This document shows, piece after piece, positions 59,806 through 64,000 of a stretch of 64,000 bases of DNA. This stretch comes from Acridotheres tristis (Eukaryota; Chordata; Aves; Passeriformes; Sturnidae), in the NCBI GenBank assembly GCA_037013685.1, contig CM072887.1:42273154-42337153 (forward strand). Direction: 5' to 3'. Under the pieces are notes generated by a model that worked only from the letters and a program-made list of their open reading frames with translations, was not told the origin of the DNA and did no database searches. A program made the position numbers and the translations under genes. The first letter of the stretch is position 1. Each line of letters opens with the position of its first letter.

Positions 59806-61459
59806 TCTCATTCATTCCAAACCATTCCAAATGGTTAGTAATAGTTAAATCAGGATGAGACTCATTGACCTCAAAAAAGTTATGATTTATCCCCGTTAAA
59901 ATGCAGTCCTGTTTCTAAATTATCAAATAGTTTCCAAATCAACACGTCATTTAACATTTCTTACCTCTGTTCAAATATTTTATCTACTCTGTCGTGGCCT
60001 TCAGGATTGCAGCATTTGAATTTTTACTGTGATTTTCATACAGCAATGCCCAAGGGCCTCTATCAGAATCAGAATCCTACTCTTTTTAGTGTTTTTAAAT
60101 GTACAAGAAAATGAAATGGATCAGGAAAAGCTTACAATCAAATGAGCAGGCAACACTATTGGGCTTGTTCAAACCAGGGAATTGGAAGCTTACCAACAGT
60201 TCATGCTAGGTTTGAAACACCATTCCAGTTGGTAAAATGGAGTGCAGGAGGAAAACCTGCCAGCTCTTTATGTACTTACCCAAAAAGCATAACTTTACAC
60301 TACAACTCAACTTATTGAGTGGAAAACTCTCTTGTAAAAAGATAAATTAGGATCTTCTTTCTTCCTAGAATTGTCCATTAAGTTTCTTATGAAAAATGCT
60401 ATAGCAAAATAGTTGTAGCTCCAGATAAGAAGTCTTATTGGTGTGAAACATGAGAAACTTTTAAAAGGCAAGTATTCAGATGAGAAAAAGACAGAGAATT
60501 TAAGGAACTATTGTCTGTCAGCTTCCCCTGGCATGGTCAAAGTACTCACTGATATATACTGACTCTCTTTTTAAAGATATAAGTTAGAAGGTGCAGACAA
60601 TATCAAGAAAATATTGCCCAAAATGGTAATTCTTTTTCAGGTACTTTTCTCTGGATTCTAGGAGCATCGGATACCTCTGTAGCATATTCTCAAGATGCAA
60701 TCAAGAAAGCAGCTGATTTTCCTATACTTAATTTTGCACATATGTGTAGCTTGATTTATATACAGGGAAAACAAGAACATTAAGAATAAAAAATAATTGA
60801 GCATAAGGGCAACAAGGAGGAAAAATCACCTGATGGAGTTATTTTCCTCTCCTTACAATCCTTACCACTTGCATGAGATTTATGAACTTAAGGATAAAAT
60901 AAAACTAAGGATGTAAAGAGACAGGCTACTGAAAAAAAGAGGAAGACTTAGATCTTTATCCTAGTTTTTGCAACCAAAGGGCACAGAATCAATGATCTTA
61001 TGTATTATTTTTAATTTTCAGAGGGATTTGTATTATTGCATCCTCATTATCACCTTCAGGGAAAACAATAGTGCAGTGTGATTACAACAAAGGCTTTGCA
61101 CAATTTGTTTCAACAGTTTCTTCATAACAGTAGATAAAACTACCTTCTACTTACTGCTTGCAATCATCTGAAATGACTCTGTCTATGATGCAGTATTTTA
61201 TACATATGAGTGTTTGATAGGTTTGGGGTCTGAGTGCTTTGTTCCACAGTCTGCCTAAAGGTAAGTCATGTCTAAATCAATGAGACAGTTTCATCATGTA
61301 ATTTCAATATATGCCCTGGCTTTAAGTTATGTATCTGATTTAAACTGAGGCCTCTTGAAAGCATTTTTCCTGTCATCTGATGGCTAGAGAAAATTCAGTA
61401 GAAGGACTGGGAAAGTTTTAGGGAAGTACTTCATAGCAGATGAACATTGCTACCTTACT

Positions 61460-61535
61460 GAGTTGCAGGGATAGAGAAGGGTCTTGGGACAAGAGTTGCA
61501 GGGATAGAGAAGGGTCTTGGGACAAGAGGTGCAGG
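61460..61535. repeat. 33-bp tandem repeat, about 2.3 copies
   Basis: The unit beginning GAGTTGCAGGGATAGAGAAG and ending GGTCTTGGGACAA occurs twice without mismatch, followed by a partial third copy (GAGGTGCAGGG). Perfect identity implies a recent tandem duplication. Confidence 0.9.
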
Positions 61536-62183
61536 GCTAACATTTACCTCCTTTAACTGTAGAGAACTGCAGTGTAGACATGTACACCTCAACTTTCCTC
61601 CAACATCTCCCTGCAGTTAATGGACAAACAGGCTTTTGTAAATGCAGTTCTGAACAGTCTTATCCTAAGACAGAGGAAAGGACAGGTAGGACAGAGGAAA
61701 TCAGTTATGACCCTTAGGCCTCTCTTTCACTCCACTTATGAAGTAGATTATTCCATAGGCAGCCACCTACACTGCAGCTGTCTAACATTAAGTGAGATTA
61801 GATCCTTTTTTTCCTCCCAGGAGGAAATTTTTACACAAAGGCTGGAATTACATTTGTATTTTCCTTGAAATAGTTTCAGATCCTACTTTTGCTTCTAGTC
61901 ATCCATCCTACTTCGGATCCTCCTTCCTGATCTTGTGTCATTAAAGATCCCAAAATGTGAGCATGACACTGGCAATGTGTACTTGCCCATGCTTTCTTTT
62001 ATGATAGTAACACTACAAACTGCAGCAGATAAAGCCAGATGTGTCCTCAGGGTTCAGTCAGAAATTCTGCAGCTGCAAGAAAACTTGGTAAAACATTTAG
62101 AAATAAAACGTCTGTCAAATCCAATGAAGTGCAGCATCACTTGTCTGGACCTATACTCTCCAGTAGCAAAAATGCCACCCTGT

Positions 62184-62210
62184 CAATAAGCAAATAAGCA
62201 AATAAGCAAG
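62184..62210. repeat. short (AATAAGC)n repeat
   Basis: Just under four units of CAAATAAG type (CAATAAGCAAATAAGCAAAT and onward). Minor microsatellite. Confidence 0.85.
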
Positions 62211-64000
62211 TAAATAGCCAATTGATTCCTATGTGTGACTTATGCCTACCTAAATTCAAAGCATTAATAGAAGTGTCTATTTTAATTTGAGTGTATTGTA
62301 TCCTGGGCATTCAACTGGCTCAGTTTGGTCAAACAGTAAACTTTCCTTCTGAGATATAAGTCACATCCCAGGTGATGTAATACTTAATCTAGAGCTGAAA
62401 GGAAACTAAACCCCAGCCTTTGTGGGGTTCAATGCTGCTTTTAAAATACACAGCTATCAACCGGGGAGCTAAAACTCTGGCTGGCCAAAGACTTCTTAAC
62501 TGTAAGCTGGGCATCTGTGTCCAGAGATGTCAATAGGATTGTGCACAGCGCCTGATGCTAACTAGGGGTATGAATCTAGTCTTAGAACCCATACTTTATA
62601 TGGTAAATTTTCTTCCTACAGAATTAAAATTGAACTGTATGTAACTCAGGTGAGTAAATGAGATGAGTTGCTAGCAAAATGAACCATGTACAACAATGTT
62701 TATTCCCCAGAATAAAGTACTAAGCAAGGGAATTGCATCAAGAGCATGTATCTCAAAAAACACACCCTGGTACTCTTTCTGTATTGAGTGAAATTACCAT
62801 TTTATTAAGTACTCTGATGAGTTTTTTATGCTATAGCTGAACCAAGTTTATTAAAGTGAAGGTTTTTTTACAGCCAACTTATTTTTCTCCTGCCTTGGTG
62901 GGAACAGTAACTTGCTTCCTGCCAATTTTAACATAACTCAGCAGCTTCATCATGTGCAAAATACATGATAATACACAGGTGCACAACTTTATGGATGGTG
63001 ATTGTGTTTTAAAAAAAATGAGGTCAAATGCGGTCATGGGAATTTCCTTTAAAACTATATAAGGCATCAGCCATATGCAGTCCTCTGTGACAATTTTATG
63101 CTATATCAGAATTTTTCCCATGTCTAAAAAAGACTACAGAGAGCAGGAAACAGCATGTTCTTTTAGTGCTGAGTGTGATGTTACTAGCAATTTGGTGAAT
63201 TAAGGCTGATTTGCAGTTGTATCTAATTTCAACAGCTATTCCCTCATTCTAAATCTGGAGCTGGCACTTCCTACAAACTGCAAGTATCCTCAGCTCCCCT
63301 TTGCATTCTTAGAGCTATCAAGAGTAAGGATTCACCAGACCTTAAGGCATCTGTCAACATACATTTACAACTGAGCTAAGCAAAGCTAGGATCTCTTCAT
63401 AAGCTTTGGAGAGAAATTGATAGTTTTAGGGAATGAGTCATCCAAGCAGTTTGGGATATGTGAAAGGAAAACACTTCTTTGACTTTAAAGAGAAGTTAAG
63501 GTTACTAACTCAGAGTAGCTCTTTCCTAGCATAATTTATGAACTGCATCTATTGATTTCTCATAGCCCAGCAGAAGTTGAGATTGATTCCCTAGAAGATG
63601 GAATTTACTTTCCTACAGACACATATAAAGTGATGTAGATTTAAAGATGACGAGCATACAATCTATATGACCAATGGCAAACCAGACTATATCCAGTCAA
63701 AGTAACTAAAAAAAGCTACAAAAGAAGGTCAGAAAAGGCTTTCATTTTAGTGCCTACTATTTCTCCCTCTCCTACTTTCAAGATCCTCCAACATGATTTT
63801 CAGGCCTTGCTTCTTTACCTTCTGAAAAAGCTGAAATTTCCATAAGGTTCAAATATGTTTTTGCCAAACAACCCTCAGCCCAGCAAGAAATGGCTGTCAG
63901 AAAATGGCAGCACTTGCAGGAATTAGAAATGTTCAGGTGACAGCAGAAATAAAAAAGGAGCGCAGGAAAGGGTTTCTGCCTCCACTGCTAAAGAGCAAGG

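Larger units (their letters stand above)
58666..64000. other. intergenic stretch without supported genes
   Basis: Apart from the LTR-like element and small tandem repeats listed separately, I saw no exon with good splice signals, no RNA gene and no recognisable LINE. Open frames up to 88 codons on either strand (59,251-59,517; 61,620-61,868; 61,935-62,189) have no supporting signals. Confidence 0.4.

Noticed and set aside
1..64000. tRNA, rRNA, CRISPR, operon or prokaryotic features
   Set aside because: None seen. The composition, splice signals and CR1 repeats indicate vertebrate nuclear DNA.

Overview
The window is vertebrate nuclear DNA, most likely from a bird. It is AT-rich and has no prokaryotic gene packing. 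It carries several fragments of CR1 LINEs, the main avian retrotransposon, some still showing CR1 ORF2 peptides or the CR1 3' end. One strong CpG island lies near the middle. All coding calls are splice-bounded exon candidates read by eye. No gene could be named with confidence, so gene symbols are left empty.

Left part (about 1-40 kb): this looks like the inside of a large, many-exon gene on the minus strand. Its probable first coding exon is at 40,052-40,174 inside the CpG island. Further minus-strand exon candidates are spread down to about 2 kb. The best are 16,841-17,014, 14,646-14,718, 18,420-18,460, 10,636-10,699, 5,878-5,940 and 34,746-34,840. The peptides look beta-strand-rich and one carries an N-glycosylation sequon. 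Reading phases agree along some stretches (10,636 to 5,878 to 4,543; 18,420 to 16,841) but not all, so exons are missing or some calls are wrong. The introns hold CR1 copies at 2.8, 7.8-9.4, 10.9, 14.1, 22.4 and 31.1 kb, plus short tandem repeats and A-tracts. One exon-like ORF (11,883-12,025) points the other way.

Centre (about 39.95-41.4 kb): a CpG island with GC boxes and a CCAAT box, and splice donors facing both ways (minus donors next to 40,052 and 40,531; plus donor after 41,170). It looks like a divergent promoter. A second, smaller CpG-rich patch at 42.84-43.18 kb contains a 29-bp minisatellite.

Right part (41.1-58.7 kb): five plus-strand exon candidates have fully compatible reading phases (41,131-41,170; 49,855-49,907; 50,333-50,355; 54,711-54,832; 58,283-58,515) and are followed by an AATAAA signal. 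Joined, they would encode a protein of about 156 residues with one membrane segment and a Ser/Thr-rich C-terminus. A 129-bp direct duplication flanks the membrane-segment exon. A MIR-like fossil SINE, an ancient CR1 and a long pyrimidine tract lie in the introns. From 58.7 kb to the end there is no gene I can support, only an LTR-like element and small tandem repeats.
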